From NCBI GenBank assembly GCA_023078555.1, contig CM041201.1, positions 3,479,713 through 3,543,712 of the forward strand: a DNA stretch of 64,000 bases. Direction: 5' to 3'. Shown one piece after another: positions 1-12,700 of the stretch; position 1 is the first letter of the stretch, and each line of letters begins with the position of its first letter. Origin of the DNA: Ulva prolifera (lineage: Eukaryota > Chlorophyta > Ulvophyceae > Ulvales > Ulvaceae). The notes beneath the pieces are model-generated. The model had not been told where the DNA came from. It did no database searches and saw only the letters and a program-made list of their open reading frames with translations. Both the position numbers and the translations under genes were made by a program.

Positions 1-364
1 ACAGTGTCATTTCATTGATGACGCCGAGCTTGATACTGCGGCACCATCCGCGGCCGTCCGCAGTCAGCAACACTGACCCGTACGCCCGGCCGCATGGCGG
101 CGCCATCGGGGCCGCTCCACAAGGGGACGGCCAGAGCAGCAACAGTAACACGGCCACGATGATGCCTCACCGACAGTGACCTTGTCACTGAGATCACACA
201 CATGACTTGCAACACCCTCGCCATTCCGCTCTGTGGTGCACACCCCTATCAGTCAGGACCAGCCTCCTGCTGTGTGATGTTGGCCTCATCTGCGGTGCCT
301 TGACGGGGAGGTGGGCCCGAGGGCACTGCAAGGCTGCTGCTGCCAACTAACTGTCCTGTTGCAG

Positions 365-1900
365 CTGACGGCACCTGCGGCACCGGCTTGGACGCGGTGT
401 CCAACGACTTCGACTTCTCCATCTGCGTCGACCCCGCCGCCCCCTCCATGCGGAGAACCCGGGTAGCCCTGCTGCTCTGGTGTCAACATCCCCCTTTTCA
501 ACAGCGGCTGTGACATGGGTAACAACTGCAACACTGTCAGCACAGGCGGGGCTGACGCGCGTGTCTGTGAGACCTGTGGTGCCACCGGCGCAGACCGCGT
601 CTTGTCTAACACTCCCGGCGTGGAGTGCTCGTCTGGGAACACTTGCACTGGAGGCTTCTTCGATGTCGGAAGGCCTGAGGGGGCGCTGTGTGTGCCGTGC
701 GGCTCTCTGGGGCAGCCATGCTGACCCCCCCCCCCCCGTTACCGGCCCTAGAGAGCCGCATTGCGGAGACGGTCTTGAGTGTGGCCCCAGCCAGGAGTGT
801 AGCAGCGGGGTTCATCCCGACGCCTCCCCTACAACCTCCCCCCAATTCTGCGCTAATACCTGCCTGTCCGGCTTTGTCCTTGTAGCCCGCCCACGCCCAC
901 ACTATGCAAATGTACTTGCTGTGGTGTGGTCCGGGCTCCAGGCAATACGGGCTGCGCGGCGGTTCAACTGCTGTGCTGCGGTTGCATCGGGGCGGCCGGG
1001 TTGAGGGCAGGTGCTGCCCACACTCGGGAGGCCCGGCTGCGCAGCGTCGGGTGGGGCGGCCTGCGCCGGGGCGGGCGTGTGCGTGTTTCTGTGTGGGGGG
1101 TTCTCTATGTGGGGGCGCTGGTGGGTGTGCTGGAGGTGGTGCGGTCAGGGTGTGCGCGGATGGAGGCGTCGGTGTTGGTGTCGGTGTGTGGCCGTGAGGG
1201 CACTTTGCAATTGTAACGCGCGTGGGTGCGTTGGGCTGGGGCCATAGTCATGTTCTGGTAATGCTCGCTATTTCTGCACTGCTGCCCGCCTCGCCACCTC
1301 GGTCCTTGTGGCACGCACGCATAACCGTGTTCACAGCCACAGCTATGCATACCAACCAAAAGCACACCCATGTACACGACTTGATTCTACTAACATCCAA
1401 ACACACGCACACACTCAAGCACTCAAAGCCGCACGCGCTTGCTGCTGTGGGTGCTTGCTCTGCCGATCGCTGAGACGTCCTGCCTGTGGCATGGTGTCCA
1501 CGCGCCGCGACGCTGGTGGACGGAGTGTGCTGCGCGGCACGGGTTGGGACTGTGTTCAGAGGTGGCGCTGCCTTGTTGCGAGCGTGCAGGAGGGGGGTCA
1601 AGCATAGGTGTGGGGGCTTAGATCCTGGGTCAGGGTCCGGTTGCACGTTTGGTGGGTGGCGGCGATGCTTGTCGGTATCTGGACACCCAGGCCACGCGTG
1701 TGAACGAGGCAATGTCGCAGTGCACGCTTGAGATGGGTGCATGCGGGTGTGTAACACTGTTGCTTCCATTACGTCACCAGGCTCGAGGAGTTCTGCCTTA
1801 CTGCGACCTGATCTATGACATGGAAGCGTCTGTGCGCCCCCCTTACATCAGGCGATACTTCTGCTGCGCTACCTCCTGCTCCCTCACCGCTGTCCTCTAA
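365..1900 (+). pseudogene. Cysteine-rich repeat protein gene, fragmented
   Basis: I do not recognise a named family. Three blocks on the plus strand read as cysteine-rich modules of the extracellular kind, built round a motif like C-G-x3-G-Q-P-C-C. The first follows a good acceptor ending at 364 and contains DGTCGTGLDAVS. The second (about 466-724) reads PCCSGVNIPLFNSGCDMG, then CETCGATGAD and CVPCGSLGQPC. The third contains CGDGLECGPSQECSSG (about 755-810). A last piece at about 904-1000 has CKCTCCG and LLCCGCIG. The frames do not join: a TAG at about 463 sits where the repeat predicts Gln, a TGA at 722 follows GQPC, and a long C run starts right after that TGA. A Cys-containing end near 1781-1900 (CCATSC, stop TAA) may be the last exon. 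It is either a decayed gene or a live one with sequence errors in the C runs. Nothing upstream of 365 could be assigned. Confidence 0.4.
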
Positions 1901-2438
1901 ATTCACATTCACCGTCAACAGCACCTAACATAACTGCGTCCAAGGCGGCCAACCCACCACGTGACAACCCGGCCCGGGCTTCTGAAGCAGAGAGTTGCAG
2001 CCCCCCACAGCACAAGGCGAACACACGGATGTGCCTGTAGCTGGTGCAATCATTGCTACGAGAATTACAAACCTGCTGCGAAGGCAAACGCATAAATCTT
2101 CTACAAAATACGATCTTGATTGCAAGGCGGGGCTGCTGAGCAGTCCTCCTTTGGCAAGCTAGGCACCCGGCCACTGCGCCATCAGCTAGCTACCACAGAC
2201 CAAGGCCGGCAACACTTGCAGCTGTTGATGGTCATGGTTAGAGCCGGCAGGCCCAGCATGTTCCGACAGCTACACGTCCCTACGCACCAGCCATGCCGTG
2301 ACTCGACTGAAACACAGCATGCACTGCGGTTGTGCCCGATGAACCGTTCCACAAGATCTGGCCTGCACTACTGACGCGCAGCTTGCACACTGGCGGTGCC
2401 CCCGGGTGACCCTTTCCAAAAAAAACTCCAAAACGGGC

Positions 2439-2732
2439 TTCACACCACGACCACGAGGCCACTGGGAAGGATACACCACATTCACACCACGACCACGAGG
2501 TCACTGGGCAGGATAAACCACATTCACACCACGACCACGAGGTCACTGGGAAGGATACACCACATTCACACCACGACCACGAGGTCACTGGGAAGGATAC
2601 ACCACATTCACACCACGACCACGAGGTCACTGGGAAGGATACACAAAATTCACACCACGACCACAAGGTCACTGGGAAGGATACACCACATTCACACCAC
2701 GACCACGAGGTCACTGGGAAGGATACACAACA
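2439..2732. repeat. 42-bp minisatellite, 7 units
   Basis: Seven head-to-tail 42-bp units run from 2439 to 2732, each starting TTCACACCACGACCACGAGG and differing by only a few bases. Because 42 is a multiple of three, both strands stay open and give a 14-residue repeat (HTTTTRSLGRIHHI on plus; SWSWCECGVSFPVT on minus). The array ends at an inverted piece of the unit (CCATGGTCGTGG, 2737-2748). I see no sign that either frame is translated. Confidence 0.95.
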
Positions 2733-2749
2733 TTCACCATGGTCGTGGC

Positions 2750-5520
2750 TGCACAGCGGTCTGAGGGTGCACCGGCATGGAACCACTAGAGGTCCGGGGA
2801 GGTGCAAAGCTATCTCGCATGCCGCAGCAGACACCACCACACGATTTCAGCATCCGCCGTGCAATCATTGCCGGCGTTCACAACAGCATCAGGCCGCATC
2901 ATACATACACAACTCATATTGAACAAGGGCCTCGCTCACACTCAGCATTACGGCTGTGTGAGTCTGAATCTACTGGACTTTACTACACACTGTCATGTCC
3001 TGCATACCTCAGCACAGCAGTCACCGGAACACGAAGGTAGCAACAGTCTCGCTTCATGGCACGGCGGATGCTGTACTAAGCACCTCTACCACCAGACCCA
3101 GCATGATCTCGACGCCGTGGCTGGCGCAGCCACACCACCATCCCTTAGCATCAAAAGGGCTCGCAGAACTGCGTTTTCTGCAGTTCTGCTGTGTGGCTTC
3201 CAGGGCAATGGCGCAGCTACAGCTGCGCTGTGGGCGTGCCAGGCATCAAGACGAAGCTGTCATCGCTCAGCATTTCACTGCAGTCTGATCTGGGGGAGCA
3301 CTGTCCGTGCTCGGGACCCCACAGAGGAAAAGAGCTGGTAGTGGTGTTGGAGTCGCAGGAGGCAGTGGCGCCTACCACAGAGTCAAGCCAGGGCAACGTT
3401 GGCCTCTCAGAACATGAACGAAGGTCACTCCAGTGGGCCGAGGGTGCATATTTCGTTTGATAACTGGCAGCAGAGGAAGATGGGCTGACAGTGGGGCCAG
3501 ACCTGCGGGAGCTGGAGTGCGAGCCGGCAGGGCGAGGCCAGGAGAATGCTGTTCGCTCGGAGATCGAGTGAGAATCACGAGACAAGGGGCGACCCTCCAA
3601 GGCTATTTGTCGCTGCAGAAATGGACGGGGGCTGCTGATTTTTCTAGCCTGACAGGCCTCTGGGGTCAGGTATGACCTATGTGCGTATGGGGTATGGCCT
3701 GTGCCCTCTATGGCTTTATGAGCCTGCACGGCAGGAGACAGATGACCACACAGAGCAGGGGAGCCCTCGGGAGCCAGGTCGCGTGTGCATGCTAGCTGTT
3801 GCGCTGACGCATGCAATGTGCTGCTGATCTAACGTGTTGGACCTTCTGTTATGCAACTTGCTCGATAATAATGGTATTCGATTTCAAGCCTGATTAACAC
3901 ACACTGCTGTGATTGTCCCGTAAGCGCTCATCCCGCAGAGATAAAACCGGGGAAGGCACATGTTCTTTTATAGCAACTGGGCAGCGAGCTGTGTGAGGCT
4001 GCTTGCTGGACACTCGAGGAATCGTGGCCCGATACGTGCCATCACATGGGGTGCTGTTCTGCTCAATTCTGCAATGGCGTGTTTGATTGAGGCACCTAAA
4101 GCATACAGTGAGCACTCGAACTCAATTTGGCAGAGTGATGAGATGTCCGCCGCAGATCGGGCGCAAGTAGGGCAGAGCACCGTAACACTCCTGAAGCATG
4201 ACACCATTGGCAGAGCTGAGGTGAGGGTAGGCATGGCCTTACCTGGGTTTGAGCCGACCCGGAGTCTTGGGCAGCTTGGTTCTGCTGCAGCTCTTCCTCT
4301 GCAGCCATGCGGAACATCAACGACGAGAATTGAAATCTTCAGCATAGAGGCGAGGATGCATGGAGTTCTGAGGACGTGGTGGCGGGCAAAGGGCGGGCAA
4401 AATTGGCAACATGGCAACACATGTGCAGGTAGCCGCTGGAAGGCTGGAAGGGTGACACGTACCAAGCAGCGGATGATTCCTCACTGGCCGAGGTCGCCAG
4501 AATGTGCTGCACACAAGGCACAACTAATCAGGAACATTTCACAAATTACCTGCAGTTCGAAGAGGCACTGCGATCGCACCGGCACAAGATCTTGCGCACA
4601 CACTTGTACCAGTCAAACCTTGCCAACAATACACCTCTGCTTGCACGGGATGGTACCTGCGGGCATCCACACATAATTTCAGGAAATTGCAAGTCTTAAC
4701 ACAATAACCACTGCTACGCAGCACCATCGTCTCGCGCGTGCCCAAACAGCGAGACGAGTGACTGACATCACGCATTCACATCGGGGAGCCGGGTGCGAGC
4801 AGAGCGTGGAACTGGTGTCAGATCAGGACAGTGAAGCTACGGGGTAGCGGACTTCCGCGTGGAAAGATGTCTCAGGAGCACAGCCCGTGCATCGCTTTTT
4901 GTATATGTGTGCCTCGCTCCACAGACGCGCGGACCGATTGGGTACGGCTCGTGCAGGGCAGATCGATTGATTGCAGCGGCACAAGCAGCATGTAAACGGC
5001 ATGATGTAAAGCTTTAGACATGACTGTGAAGTCTTGGCCTTTTTTGCTGCTGCAATGGGCGTTGGAGGTCACACCAAGGCCATCGGCACTGAGGAAAACG
5101 TTGCGATGATGGTCTCTGAGGACGATCACAAGCTACGTACAACTCCACGCAAAGCTGCAAGTGAAGCGCAGTGTCACGGGCTGGACTGTAGTTGTGTACT
5201 GCGCTACTACTACGCTACAGTGCAACACACAGACGCGCAGCGAGGGAGGTTGGAGATGAACGAATGAGCAAGCAAGCACCGTCTAGTGCACCAGCGGCAC
5301 GTGTTATCGCCCCGAAGTACGGAAGATGTACACAAAGTAAACTTCAAACACGAGCAAAGACGCAGGTCCTGGACGTGATTACCTGTACCTGCGGTCCTTG
5401 CCCGATCTGGGACAATGACGAGGTGGTGTCCCTGCTACTGCGGACGCGGTACCTGCACAGTCTTCCTGCGACGTAGCTGCGGACAAAGAACGCAGAACCA
5501 GAAGGCTGTATACCTTACTG
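2750..5520. other. Mostly gene-free stretch with one possible minus-strand gene
   Basis: No recognisable gene. On the minus strand a Ser-rich frame runs from 3816 to about 3150 (199 residues from its first possible start, with SHSSSRRSGPTVSPSSSAAS). A further piece begins with ATG near 4310-4320, is Gln and acid-rich (MAAEEELQQNQAAQDSGSAQ), and ends at a strong GTAAGG donor. A frame at 3968-4110 follows a TTTAG acceptor. These could be exons of one fast-evolving, disordered protein, but no domain is visible and the joins are guesses. The rest (4.5-5.5 kb) shows nothing. Confidence 0.25.
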
Positions 5521-8500
5521 CATACGGTACTGGTAAGTTGAAGGACAAGCAAGCCGCCCACAGCATAATTTGCTCCAGGCTTCTGGAATAATACTCTCAT
5601 CGCGAGTCAGCCTTTGGCAACTCTATCTGCACATCTGGCCTTATGTTTGCATCTTCTACAGCTAGATCAATGGTGTCTGGCGGACTGTCCCTTTGATCAG
5701 ATTGAATTTCCTGCATGCGGACAACGGCGTGTGTCGTGGAGCCTTGTATCGGGACACTACAAACGCCAGATCTGGGCATGCTGATAATCACGGGTGTCGT
5801 ATGCAGCAAGCATGCCGCAATGCGCATCATGATGGCTCTGTGCACTCTATGCTTGAAGCCAGAGCTGCTACCGCAAAACCAGGCTCCTGGATTGATTCTG
5901 CGCTGTACATCGCTACCTTCGGCCTAGTGTTGCTTGGCTGTTGTGCACACGGCAGTACACGCAGGCTCCACGAGCTGCAGAGACAGTGACAAAGGAAGTG
6001 CCTTGATGGTGCAGACGCAGAGGAATATATCGAACTGCTCTGGCTGCTACATACCTTTGTCGGTCTGATCGAGCGATCATCGTTTCTGTGCAAGCCCTCT
6101 GCCTCACGTCGCTCCTCTTCTACTGCCGCCATCCTTGATGTGATGAAGGCATCCATGAACAGCTGTGTCAGGTGGCCCACAATGCAGGGAATGGTCAGCA
6201 GGCCTTGGGGTCCGAAGGTCTCAACTGGAAGGAACGAAATCACCGAGATGGAGATAGGCAACGTCTTCTGAGAGGACATGATGAGGACTGCCTTGAAGTC
6301 TGCATCACTCAGGCGAAGCAGCTTGCAGCCCACAAAGTTCATGGCCAGGTACACCACATGTATTGCAATGCCCGCAAGAATCAGCAGGCAGATCTGCCCG
6401 AACGGAGTCGATGTGATGTCATCCTGCACACCGGCAAGCCATCTCAGCAAACCACCAGAGGCGCACTGAAACAGGCAGCACGTCAAATGCGTGCAAACGC
6501 TGACTTGCAGCCCTGCACAGCCACATGGGACCCATACAAGCTGGAACACCGTCAACCTGGCGTTTGTTCAAGCGCTCCCCAACAGGAGAGCTTCTAGCAG
6601 ACCAATGCTCTGCCAGACCAAGGACGTACGACATCAGGGGTGAATGGCAGAGCCAAAATGCAGGAATAGCTTCTACTGCCTGCCAGGGCTGGTCCGGTGC
6701 ATTTCAGCACAAAGTATGCGCATGGCACGTGCTCACTGCGCCCCTCGATCTGTGCTGAATTACCACGCATCTCAAGCAGACATTATCAAGCACGGACTGT
6801 TCAACCCATCAAGACGCGCAGCACACCTGTGCCCGGGATATGGACTGCCACAGCACCATGATGAGAGAGCCATTGTTCAGCAGCTTCAGCACTGTTTTGT
6901 GGTTCTTCGTGAATCGCTGAACAGCTGGAATGTTCAGCAGCAGCTTCCCAATGGCCAGTGGTACCAGGATGCCAATGACAAGCTTGATCAGTAGGTCCAC
7001 CGCGTCTAACTTCACATCAGTCGAGCTGGACAGCATGGCCTGGAGGAAGAAGGGTATCGTGGCGATGCCAATGGTGTTGCTGCCGACACAAAGCAGCAAA
7101 GCCAGCGCAGCGTTTCCGTATGCCTGCAAGTGGTTTCTGTCACCATCATGTAGCATTGATGCTCGAGTGAGGTGACACAGAAACGCATCATGTCACATCC
7201 TTCATGTGGCATGAAGACACACAGGAACGAGACAGCAAGCTCATTGCAGCACAGGAAAGCTGCAGGTCCACCTACTTGGTGGGTACATGTGCATGCATGA
7301 TATCTGTGTTCACTCTGCAACAGGCCCGCTTGTCTGGCCGCGAGCAGTGCCAGTGCGACAACCTTGACAAGTGGATAGCTCGAATTCAATTGATGACTGG
7401 ACCACGAATACATAGGGAAGGTGTGCTGTACAGAAAGCGCTGTTCAGCTGCCAGCAATTCGGACGAGTCCAGCAGCTTGTAGTCAAAGTGTTACTATGTC
7501 GATGAACACTGCGGCCCGATGAGAAGCACGTGCAGATCAGAGCAGCAAACAGGGGAACCAGCATCCTGCTGCTGCTGCAACAAAGCAATGCTTGGGTATA
7601 TGGTATGGCCTTTTGTAATGTAAAGGTAAAGCTGACAAGGAGATCGCACCGCTGTCACCAGAGCAATTCCAGACGATAAGGTTGTCGGCACAGAGCAGAA
7701 AATGGCCAGACCGGTGGCGAACGACTCATTCTCAAAAGGAATTTTCAGCATGGCAAAACCCAGCAGCGGAGTCAGGCCTAGAATGGATACTAGACCATAT
7801 ATGAGGCCTGCGGGAGCCTTGAACGCATCAATGGCATCCTGTGTCTTCAGTGTCAATCCAGAAATCAGGAATATTGTACATAGATGGAATGTTGGTATGA
7901 CTCGGTAGTCATTGATCTGCAAGAGCCCTCAAGTCAGAGAGGTGATCACATCAGGGGAAGAAATCGATATTCGGTACAGCCATTGAGCAAGATCTCCAGG
8001 GCCACACCTTCCATGATGAGATGGTGTCTCCCAGCCATGGCCAGGTGAGACCGATCAATAGTGCAAGCAAAAACCCTGCAATCAGCACGTAGCGTATTAA
8101 CAATCGTGGAGTCGTCTTGTGACCTATTCTGCGACGTGATGGCACGCTACTGCTACGCCAATTCGCTTGTGGACCAACATCAATAGGCCAGCCAGACAAA
8201 GACCGCGATGATGACATGGCAGATCATACAATCGACGCATTCAACATGAATTACCTAAAGGTATAAAGTGTTTCAGTAGTTTCTTTTTCCACCATGCCCT
8301 GCATGTCAGATGTGTTCGTGGACATGGCGCCTGGGAATTAGATCATCAGTGACGTACCGTCGTGCGGTCCGGAAGGCGACAGCGACGCACCATGTCTTCA
8401 AATCACTCGTCTGTGGAAAGCATCCCATATCTCGCCCGCCGCTTCCTGGGCACCAAGGCTTGGGCGCATAAGGCGAAGTGTTGGAGCGTGGGTCTAGCGG

Positions 8501-8600
8501 AAGCGCAAGCAATTCAACATGGCTGCTAAGCAATGCCGATCGCCACCGAGCGGCATGCAACATGGATCAATGTGATGCTTGGTGAGGGCATCGGGTGAGG
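5520..8600 (-). repeat. Tandem duplication unit A (transporter gene plus flanks)
   Basis: About 3.1 kb containing BASS4 copy A matches about 10085-13230 (copy B) over exons, introns and flanks, at an offset of about 4.6 kb. The 3' edge is marked by GGTAAGTTGAA at about 5532 against 10120. The 5' edge lies in the shared stretch around GGAAAGCATCCCATATCTC (about 8415 and 13070). Confidence 0.8.
5597..8217 (-). CDS. BASS4: BASS4-like plastid sodium/metabolite cotransporter, copy A
   Basis: Polytopic membrane protein of the bile-acid:sodium symporter (SLC10/BASS) superfamily, closest by eye to plant BASS4 of the chloroplast envelope; its substrate is not known to me. Exons on the minus strand: 8217-8008, 7916-7650, 7123-6827, 6465-6055, 5710-5597, all phase 0, giving 432 residues. 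Seen: hydrophobic segments throughout, with the family blocks FLISGLTLKTQDA, LAIFCSVPTTLSSG, AYGNAALALLLCVGSNT, SSQKTLPISISVISFLP and LLTIPCIVGHL. The exon 2/3 join was fixed by exact length agreement with plant BASS4 across SSGIALVTA/AYGNAAL. The N-terminus is Ser/Arg-rich and could be a short plastid signal. The acidic C-terminal tail is encoded by its own small exon. The start at 8217 is the first ATG in frame; an extra upstream exon is possible. It is the intact member of a tandem pair. Confidence 0.9.
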
Positions 8601-8619
8601 TTCATCCATGTAGCACAAA

Positions 8620-10080
8620 CAAACGTGGCATAGGCACGTTTGGCAAATGCAGACCGCGGCCCCGTGCAGCCTACGTGTTCAAGCAGAGGGGTTGCTGACA
8701 AGCTCACGCAGTTCTATCGGCTATGTATTACCACTGCCAAGCCTGTTGTCGTACATGCGCCTGTTAGCGCCGAACAGCAGCCCGCCTGAGTCGGTGAGAG
8801 CGATTCTAAAACCGATCGGTGGAGCAGCTCGCTACGCCCCTCGTGCACAGCGCACTGGTGTGCTCCATCGAACAGCCTGCATCCAGCGAGCAATCTATCA
8901 GCAGACTATATGCAGATGCATCGCTTACGTCACATCTGTCGAGTTGCAGCAGTCCAGTGCTGGTCCTGCATACATATGCTTGCATCAATGTTGGTTCCTA
9001 TATTTTGCCTGCGAATTGCTGTGCACAGTCCCAGCACGAATACACCAAATGTACACAGCTCCGACGACAATGCAGCCAGGCAAAAGCCAGCATCAGTGGA
9101 ACACACTGTAAAGACTCTCAGACCACAACCCGCAGCCCACCTACAAGCTGTGTAACAAACTCCTGAATGCCCCTCCACACAATGGCCCCGCCATTCTCAA
9201 TGAAAGAGTGTAAGTCCTCAGGACATGCACAAATACCATTGCAAGCTCCCAGCAGCACCGCCGCACGGGTACAAAAGCAGCCTGCCTGCGCCAGGATGAT
9301 GCAACATCTGAATTGAGAGGCATGCTCACACAACGCGTTCAGATCTCTGTCGCACGGATTGGCGATGTTCTGTTCCAAACCGTAGATACTACTGGCGCAA
9401 TGCCCCAACTGGAAGTGATTCATAGGTCGTTGCTGCTTGACTATAGTGACGGTGTCTCATGCAAACAATGCCGGAGCACCTGGGCATGCTCCGCCTGCAC
9501 GAAATCACACAGCATGAACGTTGAGCAAACCTCCAGCGCCATCAGCACCACCTCTCCACATGCAACCTGTCCAGCCCGCCGTGCTATCTGCCTTCTCTCC
9601 CAACCCCTTTCACGCACACGCCATCGACACAACGAGAACAGCACCGAAGGCAACCCGAGACGAGATCGCCTGGCCAGGCCGCCCGACTGCAGGATGCCAC
9701 AACCCCCCAATTCCTATTAAAACGCAGGTGCCATGCAGCTGACTCACCACGGCAAAACCCTCTCCAGGTTCCGGTCCGGTGATAGGCAGCGGTCTATAGC
9801 CAGATGGTAGAGGCCAACTGGGGTTGAGTGTTTGGGGGTTTGCATGCATGTCTGGATGTTTGTGCTAGAGTGTCTGTATGTCTGTATTCAGCAAATAGCC
9901 ATGTACGTTGGGACAATGGCAACTCCTGTGGCAGTGCCGTGGTATATCACATATCACATCACTGGATCGCCACGACTCCTGGGACCGGGTGTGCATAGGG
10001 ATGAATGAGCTGGGTGCTGCATGCAGCATAGATATGGGCAATGATATGCCATCACACGGCTGTACACGTTCAACATCGGG
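8620..10080. other. Spacer between the duplicated transporter genes
   Basis: No gene, RNA or repeat that I can support. Short open frames on both strands lack family motifs and splice logic. Confidence 0.5.
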
Positions 10081-10084
10081 GCTG

Positions 10085-10149
10085 ATAAGTTGAAAAGGCC
10101 GCCTTGCCAATGGGGCTGGTAAGTTGAAAGAGCCGCCTTGCCAACGGCA
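10085..10149. repeat. Short direct repeat at the duplication edge
   Basis: Two near-copies of TAAGTTGAAA-GGCCGCCTTGCCAA lie at about 10085 and 10122, 37 bases apart. The second is the point where similarity to copy A begins, so this may be the scar of the duplication junction. Confidence 0.7.
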
Positions 10150-10183
10150 TAGCTGGCTGAGTGTTGCTGGAATCGAGATGCGA

Positions 10184-12700
10184 TCATGAACCAGCCTTGG
10201 GCATCTCTATCTGCACATCTGTTGTTTTACTTGCATCATTCACAGATACACCACTTGTTCCTGGCAGACTCTCCTCTTGATCAAGTTGATTGACCTGCAA
10301 CGCACGCAGATAAGGCCGTGTGCGCCGGAGCCTGCTGTTGGGACACTGGCAGCTGCAGACCTCAAATTCTGCCACATGCGGGTGCTAAAAACGGCAGAAA
10401 TGCCGCGATCAACATTGACTGGGATTTATGCAGTGCATGCTTGAGGACAGAGATGCTGTGTCACAGGCGCTTGCACCCGCGTACACGCCAGAACCCCATC
10501 ATAGAATAATATAATATGTAATACATGATATCTTATGAACTCAAACGGGTTCTGTGTGCGGCGTCTCCACGCACGACCACGGAGCTGCAGAGACAGTGCT
10601 AGATGAGCCAGTGTGCTTGGGCAGAAGCAGACCAGGCGCAGACGCGGATGCAATGAACGATTTGATGGGCGTGCTACGTACCTTTGTAGGCGGAATGGAG
10701 CAATCCTCATTGCTGTGCAGGCCCTCCGACTCAAGACGCTTCTCTTCTATCGCCGCCATCCTTGATGCGATGAAGGCGTCTATGAACAGCTGCGCCAGGT
10801 GGCCCACAATGCAGGGAATGGTGAGCAGGCCGTGGCGTCCGAAGGTCTCAACCGGGAGGAACGAAATCACTGAGAGGGAAATAGGCAGGGTCTTCTGAGA
10901 GGTCATGATGAGGACTGCCTTGAAGTCTACATCACTCAGGCGAAGCAGCTTGCAGGCCACAAAATTCATGGTCAGGTAAACCACATGCATCGCAATGCCC
11001 GCAAGAATCAAAAGGCAGATTTGTCCGAATGGGGTTGAGGTGATGTCATCCTGCACACCAGCAAGCCATGTCAGCAACCCACGCCGTGAGAGGCTGAAAT
11101 AGCGGCACTCCAGGTGCGAGAACGACATCGCAGCCTCACAAAGGCGCGCCAAAGTGAATAAGCAAGAACGGCATGCACAAAACGGCAAGCATTTTGGCAT
11201 TTCTCCTGAGAGGACAGCTGCTCCACCACACAATGGTCTGCGCATTCAACGACCTGCAAGGCTAGCAACACGACAGGGCCAAATTACTGGAGTTTGCTGC
11301 CTATGCTGCCAGGGATCATGTACAATGCAATTCAGTACGCATCCTACACACTGCATGCGCTCCCTGCCCCCCAGGCTGCATAAGGCAGGGTCCGTACTGG
11401 AACATGGCACATCTGAAAGTCAAAATTGTTCAGCTGGGACCAGGTCCGATGCAGCCAGATCCGATGCAAGAAGGCATGCAGCACACCTGTGCACGAGATA
11501 TGGACTGCCACAGCACCATGATGAGAGAGCCATTGCTCAGCAGCATCAGCGTTGTTTTGTGGTTCTTCGTGAATCGCTGCACAGCTGGAATGTTCTGCAG
11601 CAGCTTTCCAATGGCTAGGGGTACAAGGATGCCCATCACGAGCTCGATGAGTAGGGCGACTGCATCTAGTTTCACATCAGTCGAGCTGGACAGCATGGTC
11701 TTGAGGAAGAAAGGTACCGTGGCGATGCCAATCGTGTTGCTGCCAACACAAAGCAGCAACGCCAGCGCTGCATTTCCGTAAGCCTGCAAGTGGTTTCTGT
11801 CACCATCATGCAGTATTGACGTGCTCGTGAGGAGACGCATAAAATGAAAGGCATCAAGACAGACAGGGACGGGACATCATGCGCATTTCTGACAAACTGC
11901 ATGTGCTGCACTAACTAGCTGCACTGACAAGCCAGTTGGTGTCAATTCATGCATGCATAAAATTTCACGATCGGCACTCTTCAACAGACCTGCTTGGTTT
12001 GGTCATGAGCAGTCAGAACAGCGTGCCTGCGACATGATCTACAAGTAAGGCGCTCAAACACAGACGGAACCTGGACCACCAGTACTCCGAGAAGCTTTAT
12101 GCACCATGTCTCTGGACCAAGCACGGTCACAGCTGCCAATGACCTCAAAGCAACGCAATACATGTGTATGCTGCATCAGTAAACAGGGCGAATGGCATCC
12201 TGCTGCTGGTCAACTCGCAAAAGGAAGAGGCCTGGGTGCCTGTTCAGAAAAAGGGGAAAACTGGAGGGGATACGCACCGCAACCACAAGAGCAGCTCCAG
12301 ATGATAGAGTAGTTGGCACGGAGCAGAAAATGGCCAGACCGGTGGCGAATGCTTTGTTCTCAAAAGGAATTCTCAGCATGGCGAAACCCAGCAGTGGAGT
12401 GAGGCCTAGAATGGACACTAGGCCATATGTGAGGCCTGTGGGAGCCTTGAACGCATCGATGGCATCCTGTGTCTTCAGTGTCAAGCCAGAAATCAGGAAA
12501 ATTGTACATAGATGGAATGTTGGTATGACTCGGTAACCATTGATCTGCACCGGCCCCACATCAGAGATGACAGCACATCAGACAATGGAATCGACTCCCC
12601 CGTACTGTTGGAATACTGTTTTCGCAAGATCTCAAATGGCACACCTTCCAGGATGATATTGTGTCTCCCGGCCATGGCCAGGTAACACCAATCAATAACG
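10184..12700 (-). CDS. BASS4: BASS4-like cotransporter, copy B (5' exon damaged)
   Basis: Paralogue of copy A with the same exon pattern: 12544-12278, 11783-11487, 11107 or 11093-10682, and 10294-10184 (stop). These exons keep the family blocks (FLISGLTLKTQDA, VPTTLSSG, AYGNAALALLL, SSTDVKL, SQKTLPISLSVISFLP) and a homologous acidic tail ending MPKAGS. Two lesions are visible. First, the region matching exon 1 has only its 3' part intact (GFLLALLIGVTWPWPGDTIS); the ATG equivalent is followed by TGG TCG TCA TGA, and more stops occur up to an in-frame TGA just before that intact part. Second, the exon 4 acceptor homologous to copy A is one base out of frame; an AG 14 bases upstream (start 11107) restores the frame at the cost of extra residues. 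Either a new 5' exon has been recruited (a TGTAG acceptor precedes the intact part) or the copy is becoming a pseudogene. Confidence 0.7.

Noticed and set aside
2280-2840. 186-codon minus-strand frame over the minisatellite
   Set aside because: The open frame follows from a unit length divisible by three; flanks show no coding signal.
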